64,000 nucleotides of DNA from Oopsacas minuta (GCA_024704765.1 JAKMXF010000301.1:410292-474291); one strand, 5' to 3'; shown: positions 49,024-59,610, counted from the first letter of the stretch. The notes: a model not told the origin generated them from the sequence alone. Made by a program: numbers and translations.

Positions 49024-49645
49024 ATCTAGGGCAGTGGTTCCCAAACTTATATACCTAGCGACCCACTTTTAATTCACCAAAAACCTCGCGACACCCCAAA
49101 GTTAACTAGGATTATCTAATAATTCATGATCAATTCAGTAGTATTATGATATGATATCATTAATAAATGTTTTCTAATGTGAAGGATGTAGTTGTTTCTG
49201 CTTAACTAACTCTTGTATTTCGGACTCTGTGGTAGAGAGTGCTCAACGTAGGTCGCACAGTGGTTTAATAGGGTAGTTAATAAAGAATAGCTATTTTGGT
49301 GTGAGATAGCCATATGAAATGTATCATCTATAATAGATTATTATATATAAGGAACCAATACATCTTGTGATAACAAGTATATGGTCTAAAATTTCCAAGT
49401 CATGACGTCATTGATATATGTAAAATTTTAAATTTTCTTCAATAAATACATTTTACTCGACTTTATCACCAAGAAATCTATTAATTACATATGGGTTATC
49501 CGTATTTGGCAATCACCTTGAACTTAAAATTTTGTTGTAGGGCTTGTATTTATAGAGTCATAACGTCTTCAGAAATATGACGCCACACTTATGATGGAAT
49601 TTATCTTATTGATTTACAAAATATACATCATATTCCTACTTAAGC

Positions 49646-51767
49646 TCATGATAAGTAATCTGTATTGGAGGTTAAAGTCGTGAATAAAGTCTGTATACTA
49701 GTTTTCTGATTGTTCATAGCATTGCAGCATTTAGATCTCGTTGTGTGTCCAGATCGACCACATCGTTCACAAGTCAAAATTCTTCGATAGTCTACTAAGT
49801 TTGGATCACTTTGAGAGGTTAATCTGACGAAGATATCCATAATATTGGTCTCAAAACTAACTTTACGAGCTAAATTCTCCCGATATTTTCTAACTAATTT
49901 GTTGCATGATTCTGTGCCTTCTTCTGAAAATGCCTTTAAGCCATAGCTAGAATTCGACTCATGTATTAACTCCTCGGAATGGGCCAAGAGCTTGTGCAGG
50001 GTTGGAGTCATGCTACTCCAGGGAAAGAATCTAAGATGACAAGGTAGGTATCCTTGCACAATTTCTCCAATTCCAAAGTGTTAACCTTGTGACTTGAATT
50101 GAAAACTCGAAGAATGGCTGAAACCTGAGTATGTATCTTTGATAAGATTGGGCGATATTGTATTGCTACAGTTGATAGAATGCATTCAAGGTATTCAATT
50201 TCATCAGAAAAGGCTCTTCTAGCAACATTCCCTATTGAGGTGGTTCCACCGCTAGAATTGGCTGGTCAACCTTTAATCCTGCCTTCTCCTGAATAAATGT
50301 TTGAAGTAATTTCATTGACTCCTTGATAACTGGTGAAGTTGGGGACCAAGGAAACTTTTCGATGCGAAGATGATATACCAGCAAATTGAACCACCTAAAA
50401 TTTGTTTAATTATGTGACGATTAATTCTGAATGGTTAATTGAGTACTAGATTACTTACCTAAATACGCCTGTGTATGAATGAAGTGGAGATGCTGGATGT
50501 ATGTTAACCTCTAAAATTGGTTGATGAGTTAAATTGAAGCGTTCATTAGTCGAAAGAGCAAAGAACGACTCAATGTCATCAATGTACGAAAATAACTCGA
50601 TTGCATCTGTGATATTTCTGTTGATGGGGAACCCTTCAAGAACTAAATCCCGGTGCTTCAAATCTTTATATATGGCAGTGTACATCTGACAACTGACTCC
50701 TCCAGCTCCAGAGAGAATGGCTGCCATCTTCCCATCAAACATTGAGGGGATAATATCGACATTGACAACACCATTTTCTAAAGGAATCCTATTTTGCAAC
50801 ATCGCTGTATCGGGATTAATCATAGTTTCCATGAAGGAACGAATATTTTCTTCGCATTCTGTCGCAGCGCAGAGAAAAATAGGTCTTTGAGAGAAGGGTG
50901 AATTAGGGGATTTATTCTGCCAAACAATCCTGTGTTGTTACAGTGTGGATGAAGATGGGCTCGAAACAAAACAGAATGAAGTTTTTGGTGAAAGTATTAG
51001 TTATCTGCTGGTTATAGATAGTGTGACAACCAGAACCATCTAAGCCATCTGCGATTTTAAATGTGAGTTGGAATTCTTCATTTGTGGGGCGATCTACCAT
51101 TGACAATATTCTTCCAGGGTTTTCTGAACTTGAAGAAAATATGGTGCGTGTGTACCTATTGGTTTAGCTGGATTAGGATATAAAGTTATACTGGATCGCG
51201 AAATCATGATATCTCTCAGATTAGCTAGCTTGCTGTAAGATGGGAAATGTATAATGTCTGGTAGAAGTGTTTGACGTAGTTGAGTGTATTTTCGGCTGCC
51301 CACTTAAGTAAATCCAGCAGAAATAGGGCTTTATCAACTGGAATATGCTTGTTACTGAGGTAACAGAGTCCTCCACTGACAATAATCTCTTTGGCTACCG
51401 TAGCAACCTGACGATTATTCTCCTCATTTGCCAATAGTTGTAATGAGAGTGCTGCAATGCATATTTCTGTAGTATTCTCAATAACTGAGAGTGACTTAAT
51501 GCATCCTAGCAGACTTGACAATCGAGTACGCTGTTGCTGCAGAGAGAGATCATCAAGATGCTTCCTATGACTCACTGAATGAATGGGAACTCCACCATCA
51601 TCAGAAGACGACTCTAGTAAATCAGAAACACGATTTTTCTTTAACTCAGGTTTCATGGAATATTAGAATGCCACCATTCTCCTTCTAAACAATCTAAAGA
51701 TCTCTTCGCCTTCTTGAATCTGTGCCGAATTCTTAACAGCAACGTTTCCAAGAGTTTCATGTTATCA
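49646..51767 (-). pseudogene. RAG1/Transib-like transposase, copy 2 (near full length, broken)
   Basis: From about ATG 51767 ('MKLLETLLLRIRHRF') a stop follows near 51655, then a helical N-terminal part. The core has 'FKIADGLDGSGCHTIYNQ' (first Asp), 'DIIPSMFDGKMAAILSGAGG' (second Asp, Transib-type M-x-DGK), 'VSCQMYTAI' where Tyr replaces the second Cys of the CxxC zinc pair seen in copy 1, 'SSGGTTSIGNVARRAF', 'TPTLHKLLAHSEELI' (H-x4-H) and 'LKAFSEEGTESCNKLVRKYR' (Glu). The C-terminus ends in a zinc motif, CERCGRSGHTTRSKC. One 64-bp intron splits the Arg codon of 'GVFRWFNLL'. Frameshifts near 51230, 51100 and 50255 and stops disable it. Confidence 0.88.
50395..50458 (-). other. 64-bp spliceosomal intron in RAG1-like copy 2
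   Basis: On the minus strand the sequence reads TTTAG|GTAAGTAATC ... AAATTTTAG|GTGGTTC. Removing 64 bases restores the frame as V-F-R-W-F, matching V-F-R-W-Y in copy 1 and V-F-C-W in copy 3, both of which are continuous here. The donor is consensus, the acceptor has a T-rich tract, and the small size suits an invertebrate. Confidence 0.82.
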
Positions 51768-54559
51768 GAGTTTATTTCAAAGTGTTCTTTGAAATATTTT
51801 GTCGTTTTCAAGACACCTATTATTGTCTTTCAGGATACTGGTCAATTCAAGGCGGGACTTGGGAAAGTTAACTCTTCTGTCATCGTTTTCAAGAAATTCA
51901 GAAAAATATTTTGTATTATTCAGTAGATTATATATATAAGTACTATAATAAATTTCAAGAACCAAATTCAATACTATTTCATTCCATTGTTGCAGTATGC
52001 TACAATGGGAATTTCATAGCAACGAAAAGTTGTAATGGAATTTCATTGAAAATTATAGGTTGCGCACTGTTTTGGGTTTGTGGTTTTAGATCATGTTTTT
52101 AGGAATCGTAATGCTTGTATACGATTAATTTTGCGCTGTTGTTTTGTGTTGTTATTTTCCTGACATTTTAAGTATTACTCCTTGCAAAAATTCTGTACGG
52201 ATTTTACTAGATCTTAGAAATCTTATGTTCACGAAATATATACAAGATACAGTCATGGAAACAAGATATTTGGAATTGGCATAGTCGAAATGTATAAACA
52301 ATAAAGTATACCAGATTAGTAACATTCGATTATGTAATTGCTCTTACAGGTTCATATGAAATTGGGGCTAAATTTAGAAATCATGAAGCCGCAATTTTCC
52401 TATAAATATTTCGCATCTTTGCTGAAGAAATTTTACAGCTTCTAGGGTCTCAATCGCTTAGATATTTTAAATGAGAATCATTTAAACAATATAAAATGAA
52501 ATAAAACCATCAAAATGCGGAATCAATTTTTCGTCTATTAATTGCTTCTAAAACCACTGTGGATCATCTTCCACTTTTAATCTATTCCTAGTGCTACTTT
52601 TTAGCTGTAGAAGAGTGAGAAAATTTGATTCATAGAGGTAAGTTGTGACAAATGGCAGAAGTTTTCGCAACACAATTCTTGTCAATGTGGGATATGAATC
52701 TTTCATTAAGCTCCAAAAAGTACTCAATTCCTCTCTTTCAAAGACTTCCTTTGCAGATCCATCATTGATAAGTTCTATTAATTCATCCTGAGCCCGATCA
52801 TCCTTATCAGGTATTGTTTGAGGAGATACAATGAATGGATTTCTGAGTAAAGTAAATTCGATGTCACCACATTCAGGAAAATAATGGGAAAATCAGATTC
52901 CATAGCTGCAAGGTGTCTAATGATAATACCTTTGATGTCCTCGTCTAGCCTGATATCTTTCTTCTCGAAAAGTTCAGATAACCCTTCGAACATACAAATG
53001 TTTCTATTTTCAATTTCTCTTTTCCAATTCTTAAGTTTCATTTGGAAAGCATTTAGTTCTCCATTCAAATCAAAAATATCGACAAGGTAAGCAAGATGCA
53101 CTTCGCTCCTCTCATCTGAGATTATTGCCAAAAATTTATGTTTTGCGTTTTGGTCAAGGAATACCTTTATCTCCGAAAGCAATATTTGGAATCGTTTAAG
53201 AATATTTCCCAATGAAAGCCAACGTACTTGAGTGTAAAAGAGTAGTGTTTTGGTGACTAGCGGTCATGTCCTCGCATAGTTCTCTGAATAGCCGTGTGTT
53301 AAGTGCACTGGATTTGATAAAGTTAACTATCTTTATTATTGTAGACATCATTTCTAAGAGCTGTGGCGGCATAGTTTTACAAGCTAGCGCTTGTCTATGG
53401 ATCACGCAGTGTACTCCTGTGACTTGTGGTGATATATTTTTAACAAGCTTTCGAAAGCCTGAACGCGAACCAAGCATAGCTGGTGCTCCATCACTACAAA
53501 CGCCACACAAATCCTTTCCCTCGAGTTTATTATCTTGGAAAAAACTGTCAATCAATTCAAAGACATCCTGTGTTCTGGTTGTGGTTTCAAGTTCACGACA
53601 GGACAAAAACTCGTACTTAAATTTATTATTGTGAATATAACGGCAGTATACCATTAATTGTGAGCATGATGAAACATCTGTAGACTCATCAAGTTGCAGT
53701 GTAAACAACTTAATAGGAGAAACGAGTAATTGTTTCACAATCTGTTTCAGGATATTATCCGACATATCAAAAAGAGGGATGCATGATAACTTTTGGCGAA
53801 TTCATTTGTAAAAATAAGTTGAACCATGTCCTTTGCACAAGGAAGTATGAGGTCCTCTCCAATTGTGTGAGGTTTGTACTTTCTTGCTATTCTTAAAGAT
53901 ACAAGGTATGAAGCTTCAATACAGGTGAACGACTGTTGTTGATAAGTGCCTGTTGTATCAAGTCTTGATCGCTTACAATTTCCATCCTTTTGAAAAATGA
54001 AGGGTCTTTAGATGAATGTTCACGATGACGAGTTTCGAGATGTCTTTGTAATTTACTCAGTTTCATTGAGTCGGCTGAGAGAGTCTCATTACATACGACA
54101 CATTGGGGGTTTAGAATTCCCGAATTTTGAATACAGGCAAATCCATAGTTAATATAATCTTCTGCGTACTTCCGCTTTTGTGGAGCCGTTGTCATGATAG
54201 TTGATTTTGATTTTAGAAAATTTCTATTACATAATTATTGCGTAAATGTACTTAAATAACATTAACTTACTAATGATACTGTAATAAATATATACTATGC
54301 ATATTGTTCAGTATAGTTGTTATAATTACATCATAAGTAAGTTTACACCATTCAAAATAATGTTTTGAAGTAACACCATAATACTATATGTTTTCAGACA
54401 CTAAAGTAACCATAAACAGCTTGGTCAAACGAAACAAAGATAATTGACAACTTGCTAAATTAAATCCCTCAACTGTTTATGAATTCGAGCTGACGCAATG
54501 TCCCACGACCCCCTCGAAATTGTTCAGCGAGCCTCTGTTTGGGAAACACTGATCTACGG

Positions 54560-55202
54560 AGAAAATGTGTATGGAGGAAGGATAGTAGGATATCGTACAA
54601 AAGAAATCCAAATGAATTGAAAATATATATTTCTTGCATATAAATATTAATCACGCGATAGAAAAAATTCAATTTTAGAAAATACAAGAAAACTTCGCTT
54701 TCTTGCGCTGCGGTGCTGGTGAACACTTTGTGTACGCGAGTTGCATCCTTCGGGTGCTCTTGTATTCTTTTTGAAATAGGGAGCAGGATAAAAGTAACGT
54801 GCCGCAAATTCCATAAATTTTCATACCTACTACCTGCATCGCACTTTTCAACCGTTTGGTAATACAAAAGAATGAGCTGTCAGAATTCGCATACTACCCC
54901 TCCCTTTGTAACGTTACGTAACGCTTGAACAGCTCTGATTATAAATAGTATAAATATAGAGTATACCAGTATATATAAACCATTATAACAACTTAATTTA
55001 GAGGTTCTAGGTCACTCATCCTACTATATAAAGTTGAGGAGACGTTTGTGAAACAGGTCAATATTTACCTGGTTGTCACGTTTTCCTTGGCCATTTTTCG
55101 CTAATTTTAGTGTTCTACTAGTTAAAACAATTTGAAAATTGCTTAGATATGTACCCCAATAAATTATTATATAATGGTTGCGTTTGTCATGTATTTATAC
55201 AC
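54560..55202. other. Noncoding interval
   Basis: No gene called. A 132-codon minus-strand frame (54469-54867) runs across the hAT terminus, so its last ~28 residues are transposon end sequence; the rest has no recognisable homology. Confidence 0.4.
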
Positions 55203-55625
55203 TAGAGCTGGGCTCTAGTAAAGCTCAGATCTGTTAGAGCACAATTTTCCCATATTATTGGTAAGACAATAAAATCACGGAAAATATCATGAACCAACTA
55301 AAATTATTCAATTTAATGTAATCTACAGTCAAAATAGTAAAAGCAGGGGTGGGACCCGAACAGAGGGCAGCAGGTTATAAAACAATGATCTTAACAACTA
55401 CGCAATAAAATACACTGATAAATAACCACTAAATACAATATGTTAAGAGCACAGGTCCACATTATATAGCAGAAAACACATAACCACAATTAAGAAGCAT
55501 AATCAATTGATCGAAACAAATTTCCATTAATATGAAACCAACAAAATACAAGACTTCATATTATGTATTGCATTATACTCACAACAAATATGGACGAAAT
55601 TATATTCTAGTAGAGCTCAGCTCTA
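55203..55625. mobile_element. TIR-bounded element with tRNA-like segment
   Basis: TAGAGCTGGGCTCTA starts at about 55203 and the complement of the right end gives TAGAGCTGAGCTCTA (ending 55625), so the ends are inverted repeats that are themselves nearly palindromic. A tRNA-like promoter pair lies inside on the minus strand. No TSD is obvious. It could be a composite of a MITE and a tRNA-derived SINE. Confidence 0.55.
55343..55410 (-). repeat. tRNA-derived SINE or tRNA pseudogene
   Basis: Minus strand: an A-box-like GCGTAGTTGTTAAGATC followed about 32 bases later by a B-box GTTCGGGTCCCACCCCTGC. The spacing is right for a tRNA-type RNA polymerase III promoter. The acceptor stem does not close well, so this is a tRNA-derived repeat rather than a functional tRNA gene. 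Confidence 0.6.
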
Positions 55626-55629
55626 TATA

Positions 55630-56313
55630 AATTAATTCTTATACTCAATGAAAAAACAGTAGTTAAATATAAATAGTAAATTAATAGACAACAAAACATA
55701 GGTAAAGATTCATACCTTTGGCATATTTAAAAATTACAAAAATATACTTAGTATGTACGTACATACCTTCCATAATATTGTCGTGGTTACTTTGGCTAAT
55801 TATCGCGTAATTTATAATTAACAAACCATGGCTACAAGTCTGACAAAGTGTAATTTGAAAATTCTACGCAATATGGACTATAGAAATCTATTGTATCCTA
55901 ATTGAACTGAGTTAAAGCCTAGCATATCATAGGGCCAATTGATAAACACTCGAGTCTGATGGGTCAATACATTTTGAAATCTATCTCAGAGAGTTCTTAG
56001 GATATCGCTTAGATCTTAGGACATTTCCTAGAATAATGACATTTCATACACATGCCAAATTTTAATTTTGTAGTTCTTGTCCGTTCCTTAATCAATTTCC
56101 GAACAAAATCCATCGAGAAATATTTAATGGAGAAGATAAATCACATAATACAGAGAATAGCAAATAGGTAGATTAGACCCTCGATTATCCGACATCTCGG
56201 TTATCCGAACATTAGGGAGAGCATTTAGTATCTGAAAATTGTTCAAATTTCATCTTAAAGAAATGTTTTAGTCTACTTTTCACTAACAAGGCTAAACGGA
56301 AACAAAAATGTGT
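55630..56313. other. Noncoding interval
   Basis: No gene recognised. Near 56174-56216 the motif CCCTCGATTATCCGACATCT followed by CGGTTATCCGAAC resembles a Tigger-type terminus, but no partner was found. Confidence 0.4.
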
Positions 56314-56321
56314 TTGGTTGC

Positions 56322-56828
56322 CAGACATGGGGTTAAATACATATGTATTTGTATTTGAGAGTATTGAAATACATTTTTCAAGTATTTGTATTCAAATACT
56401 TTATAAATACAATCAAATATGTATAATACACCCATAATAAGTTCCAAGCATTCTTATATGAGGTAGATGAAATTAGGCAACAATATACATAGTAGAATAT
56501 TATGCAGCTACATGGTAGTTATTAGGTTATAGTATAGTATTGGGTTTATTCATAGTTAGATTAAATAATACAAAAGTGAATTGTATATACTGCATCATTT
56601 GTCTATTAATTAGAGACGGGTACGGGGGATGGGAATTTTGTTAATATAATAACCATGGTCCAGGCAGAACACATCAGAATTTACATCGATTTTGGCGAAT
56701 TGTATTTGTATTTGTTCTTGAATACATTCCAAAGTATTTGTATTTGTGTTTGTATGTAAATACATTGTCATTTAAGAGTATTTGTATTTGTAGTTAAATA
56801 CTTTTCAAGGTATTTTACCCCATTTCTG
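56322..56828. mobile_element. hAT-type MITE with perfect TSD
   Basis: Ends CAGACATGGGGTTAAATAC (56322) and CAGAAATGGGGTAAAATAC (complement ending 56828) are inverted copies. An exact 8-bp duplication TTGGTTGC lies at 56314-56321 and 56829-56836. The flanks inside the ends are packed with GTATTTGTATTTG/CAAATACTT motifs in both orientations, probably subterminal transposase-binding repeats. It is noncoding, 507 bp. Confidence 0.93.
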
Positions 56829-56836
56829 TTGGTTGC

Positions 56837-57681
56837 CAATTTTGAATTCATTAAATTCATTTTTATTCACAACACTAAAATATTCCTGCATTATGTCCAT
56901 CAGCTGTAAGGGTTAGAATGAATGCATTGATACTTGAACTGAGCTCGTGGAATCGCTGAACAATTTCAAATCCTCTGAATCACTCGGAGGTTAAAATAGT
57001 TACCAAAAGTTTTAAGACTAAGGAAATCTGACTCTACTTCCTCCTACTCTTCCTTGGCTCAGTCAGATCGTCCAAAATTGGCTCAAGAAAATAGAGCACT
57101 ATGAATAATTACTTAAGAAGCGTGAACTACAGGCAGCCTAACAACAATTGGATGGAGAAAAGTGGACGTGGTAAATCCTTATCCTAAAGATTATCTATCT
57201 TGTCCATAATATTCTGAAACAGATCCAGTTTTCTTGAAGTAATTCATTATATAGTGATTGGTTCAAGTGCAATCATCACTCCGAGATTCGATACAAGCGA
57301 ATCTTAAACAACGAAATTTAGCAAAGAGTTATTATCTAAACGTAAACTAGAACTTAGTTTTGCTGTGAAAAGTAAAGCCTAACCGGGAACAGACGAAACT
57401 TTAAAATCATTCACTTTATTGTGTTAAAATATTTTTTACGCCCAAAAAGCAATTATGTATGAATAAATATTTCTCTCACAGCCTACATAACTATAGCCTA
57501 TTCACGCTCTCAATTTTTCATAACCATGGATTACTTCAAGTCTATCTTATTATTGACCCATAATGTTCAAATACAATTTTATTAATATAATTTTGATACA
57601 GATTATATGGAGGATAATTATTATTCACTTGTTTATATTGATAACACACAATTATAAGCCAAGACACAACCTAAGTTGTCT
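56837..57681. other. Noncoding interval
   Basis: No gene recognised. It holds no visible terminus for the THAP copy B element, whose left end would be expected here if the MULE inserted into it. Confidence 0.4.
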
Positions 57682-57698
57682 GTATCAATGGGGTGCCT

Positions 57699-57865
57699 GC
57701 ATTAGGTCGAATTACGGTGTTGGCATTAGGTCGAATTCCGTGTGTTGGCATTAGGTCGAAATTTATATGTATGCATTAGGTCGAATTTCGTGTGTTGGCA
57801 TTAGGTCGAAATTTATATGTATGCATTAGGTCGAATTTCGTGTGTTGGCATTAGGTCGAATTCTA
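57699..57865 (+). repeat. Left terminal array of alternating 25-bp units
   Basis: Seven units start GCATTAGGTCGAA at 57699, 57723, 57748, 57773, 57798, 57823 and 57848. Two types mostly alternate: one ends TTTCGTGTGTTG, the other TTTATATGTAT. The first is one base shorter. They are likely transposase-binding sites; that is inference from position. Confidence 0.93.
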
Positions 57866-57972
57866 GTTGCATGTAGTAGGTTTCGTTCAAATGTTTACTT
57901 TGTTACTAATAATAACAATTTTGGTGTTTAATCCATACTAACAGTTCCTATTGTTCATTTAATATAAATTGG

Positions 57973-59610
57973 ATGATGATTATAATATGTACATTATTGT
58001 GTACGTGCATCATGGAATATTCATTCGACCAATACAAACGTAATACTGGAAAAGTTTACACCTCCTCTGATGGCTACAAATACTTCTGTCATAAATCTAT
58101 AGAAAATATTCTCTACTTAAGATGTGTACTATTCAGGAAAGGCTGTAAAGGAAGTGCGAAATTGGAAAAGGCTACGAATTTGATTTATCCTAAGTCAGAA
58201 CATAATCATGGGTTACAAGACTATCGTGCTGAAGTATATGCAATTAAAACAAAGTGCAAAACAACATCTCAAACCTCGCAACACAATCTGAGACACATAT
58301 TCAACGATGTTACGAGATCAAATCCCTCTGCTTCTCAAGTCACATTTAAAGAATGTGAATCGTCAATGTTTCGGGCAAGGAAAATATTACAACCTATGAT
58401 CCCACAGTCTGCTAGTAAATTTAGTGAAGTTCTACCCACAACAACCTTTGCAGTAAATCATAAGGCTACTGTCATTGTAGATGGTCGGATAGCTGTCATT
58501 TTCTTTTCTGACAAATTATACGATCTACTCGCAGATATTACCAATATCCAATTTGACCGGACATTCTACACCGTACCTAAACAATTTTACCAATTGTGGA
58601 CTCTTTTTCTTACAGTTGGGAGACATGCAATTCCAGCCATTCACTGCTTGCTGACTAATAAAGATGATGAGCTATACGTGGCAGTTATACAGAAGATACG
58701 AGAACTTGTTCCTCAGCTAGAACCGGATTGCGCAATGTCAGATTGGGAACAAGCAGCTCGGAATGCTGTCAAGCGAGTTTATCCAGGAATTAGGATGAAC
58801 GGGTGCTGGTTCCATTATACGCAAGCTATTTGGAGAAAAACTCAAAAGTATGGTTTGGCTTCGACTTGCCGAGGAAATTCGGAATGTGCATCATTCGTTA
58901 AGAAGATTATGGCAATTCCGTTTCTTCCAGCTGAATTGATTCTTCCAATATACAACCTTCTTCAAATTCCAACGTTGCAACAAAGTCAAATGAAGAAACT
59001 TGAAGTATTTTTGAATTATTTTGAGAAGCAGTGGCTAACTAAAATTGGTCCTGAAGAACTGTCAATCTTTAACCTTAAATATGTAACAAACAATGCAGCA
59101 GAAAGTTATCATGGAAAATTAAAGTCCATCATAAAATCAAGCCATCCAAGAATTTGGAATTTCTTGACTGTCATTAACAATATAATTGCTGACTATGATA
59201 ATGAAATGGCCGGGATACAGGAAGGAAGAGAGATAACGAGACCAAGCAAAAAGAAGAACGTAATGAATAATGAACATCGAAAGCGCTGCAAAGAAAAACT
59301 GTTAAGTGGGAGTTACTCTCCCATACAATTTCTCGAAAGAATTAGTTGCTATATAGGCAATGCTACTTCATTAGAAGACACAATTAATTCAGATGATTCT
59401 GATATGTTAGAGGAGCCTGAATCTTTTGGTAGTATTGAAACAAATAAATGCGTAGTTTGCCTACAAACAAGGAGCAGCACATGGGTATTCATGCCTTGCA
59501 GGCATGCAAATTGTTGCACACAGTGTAGCGACACAATTGATCAACTTCAACAGACTTGTCCAACGTGCAGAGGCATAATTGAAGGCAAATTTCAAATTTT
59601 TCTTAATTAA
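57973..59610 (+). CDS. MULE transposase: FLYWCH finger + MULE domain + RING finger
   Basis: The 545-codon frame is uninterrupted. The real start may be Met14 at 58012 (MEYSFDQYKRN), as the first 13 residues are hydrophobic. Residues ~26-79 are a FLYWCH zinc finger (GKVYTSSDGYKYF; Cys51, Cys58, His77, His79). The MULE transposase core has Asp195 (IQFDRTF), Asp257 (AMSDWEQAARNAV) followed by the GCWFHY Cys278/His281 block, and Glu377 (NNAAESYHGK). Residues 493-532 form a C3HC4 RING with IAP-type spacing: Cys493, Cys496, Cys509, His511, Cys515, Cys518, Cys529, Cys532. The RING could give ubiquitin-ligase activity; that is inference. Terminal arrays on both sides make this the element's own gene. 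The broken relative at 1090-2161 and the fragment at 37443 show the family is dispersed. Confidence 0.93.
   Translation: MMIIICTLLCTCIMEYSFDQYKRNTGKVYTSSDGYKYFCHKSIENILYLRCVLFRKGCKGSAKLEKATNLIYPKSEHNHGLQDYRAEVYAIKTKCKTTSQTSQHNLRHIFNDVTRSNPSASQVTFKECESSMFRARKILQPMIPQSASKFSEVLPTTTFAVNHKATVIVDGRIAVIFFSDKLYDLLADITNIQFDRTFYTVPKQFYQLWTLFLTVGRHAIPAIHCLLTNKDDELYVAVIQKIRELVPQLEPDCAMSDWEQAARNAVKRVYPGIRMNGCWFHYTQAIWRKTQKYGLASTCRGNSECASFVKKIMAIPFLPAELILPIYNLLQIPTLQQSQMKKLEVFLNYFEKQWLTKIGPEELSIFNLKYVTNNAAESYHGKLKSIIKSSHPRIWNFLTVINNIIADYDNEMAGIQEGREITRPSKKKNVMNNEHRKRCKEKLLSGSYSPIQFLERISCYIGNATSLEDTINSDDSDMLEEPESFGSIETNKCVVCLQTRSSTWVFMPCRHANCCTQCSDTIDQLQQTCPTCRGIIEGKFQIFLN

Larger units (their letters stand above)
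49256..52561 (-). mobile_element. RAG1/Transib-like transposon, copy 2
   Basis: Inverted ends begin CACAGTGGTTTAATAGGG (49256) and CACAGTGGTTTTAGAAGC (complement ending 52561). CACAGTG is the Transib end motif and the V(D)J heptamer. On the minus strand the hAT codons read ...GATGATC before the element and CGACCTACGT after it. The flanking 5-mers TGATC and CGACC differ only by two C/T transitions, a decayed 5-bp TSD as expected for Transib/RAG. The element therefore has exact boundaries and carries one transposase gene on the minus strand. No second (RAG2-like) gene is seen. Confidence 0.9.
49179..54195 (-). pseudogene. ZBED5-like hAT transposase, interrupted near its C-terminus
   Basis: ATG 54195 opens a BED finger ('CVVCNETLSADSMKLSKLQR', then HLETRH). 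The protein continues 'FTLQLDESTDVSSCSQLMVY' (first acidic residue), 'LCGVCSDGAPAMLGSRSGF' (second), 'GVHCVIHRQALACK', 'HLAYLVDIFDLNGELNAF', 'LRKLLPFVTTYLYESNF' and 'LKSSTRNRLKVEDD' at 52562. The RAG1-like element interrupts here. Beyond it, at 49255-49179, the frame resumes as 'DLR*ALSTTESEIQELVKQK' followed by QLHPSH, the family's C-terminal tail. Frameshifts near 53890, 53210 and 52870 and one stop in the tail make it inactive. Confidence 0.92.
49032..54551 (-). mobile_element. ZBED5-like hAT transposon carrying a nested RAG1-like element
   Basis: The left end is CAGTGGTTCCCAAACTTATA (49032) and the right complement CAGTGTTTCCCAAACAGAGG (ends 54551), sharing CAGTG.TTCCCAAAC and later GACCC/GACCCCC-type bases. 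Flanking 8-mers ATCTAGGG (49024-49031) and ATCTACGG (54552-54559) differ once, a hAT TSD. The element is 5520 bp because it contains a 3306-bp insertion (49256-52561); without it and its 5-bp TSD the hAT would be about 2.2 kb. Confidence 0.9.

Noticed and set aside
51657-52561. Possible RAG2-like partner gene in RAG1-like copy 2
   Set aside because: No kelch-like or PHD-like open frame is present on either strand between the transposase and the element end, so the element appears to be single-gene.
54469-54867. 132-codon minus-strand frame
   Set aside because: Its C-terminal part is the hAT terminal repeat, and no homology was seen in the rest.
55343-55410. Functional tRNA gene
   Set aside because: A and B boxes are present but the acceptor stem does not close, and the segment lies inside a repeat.
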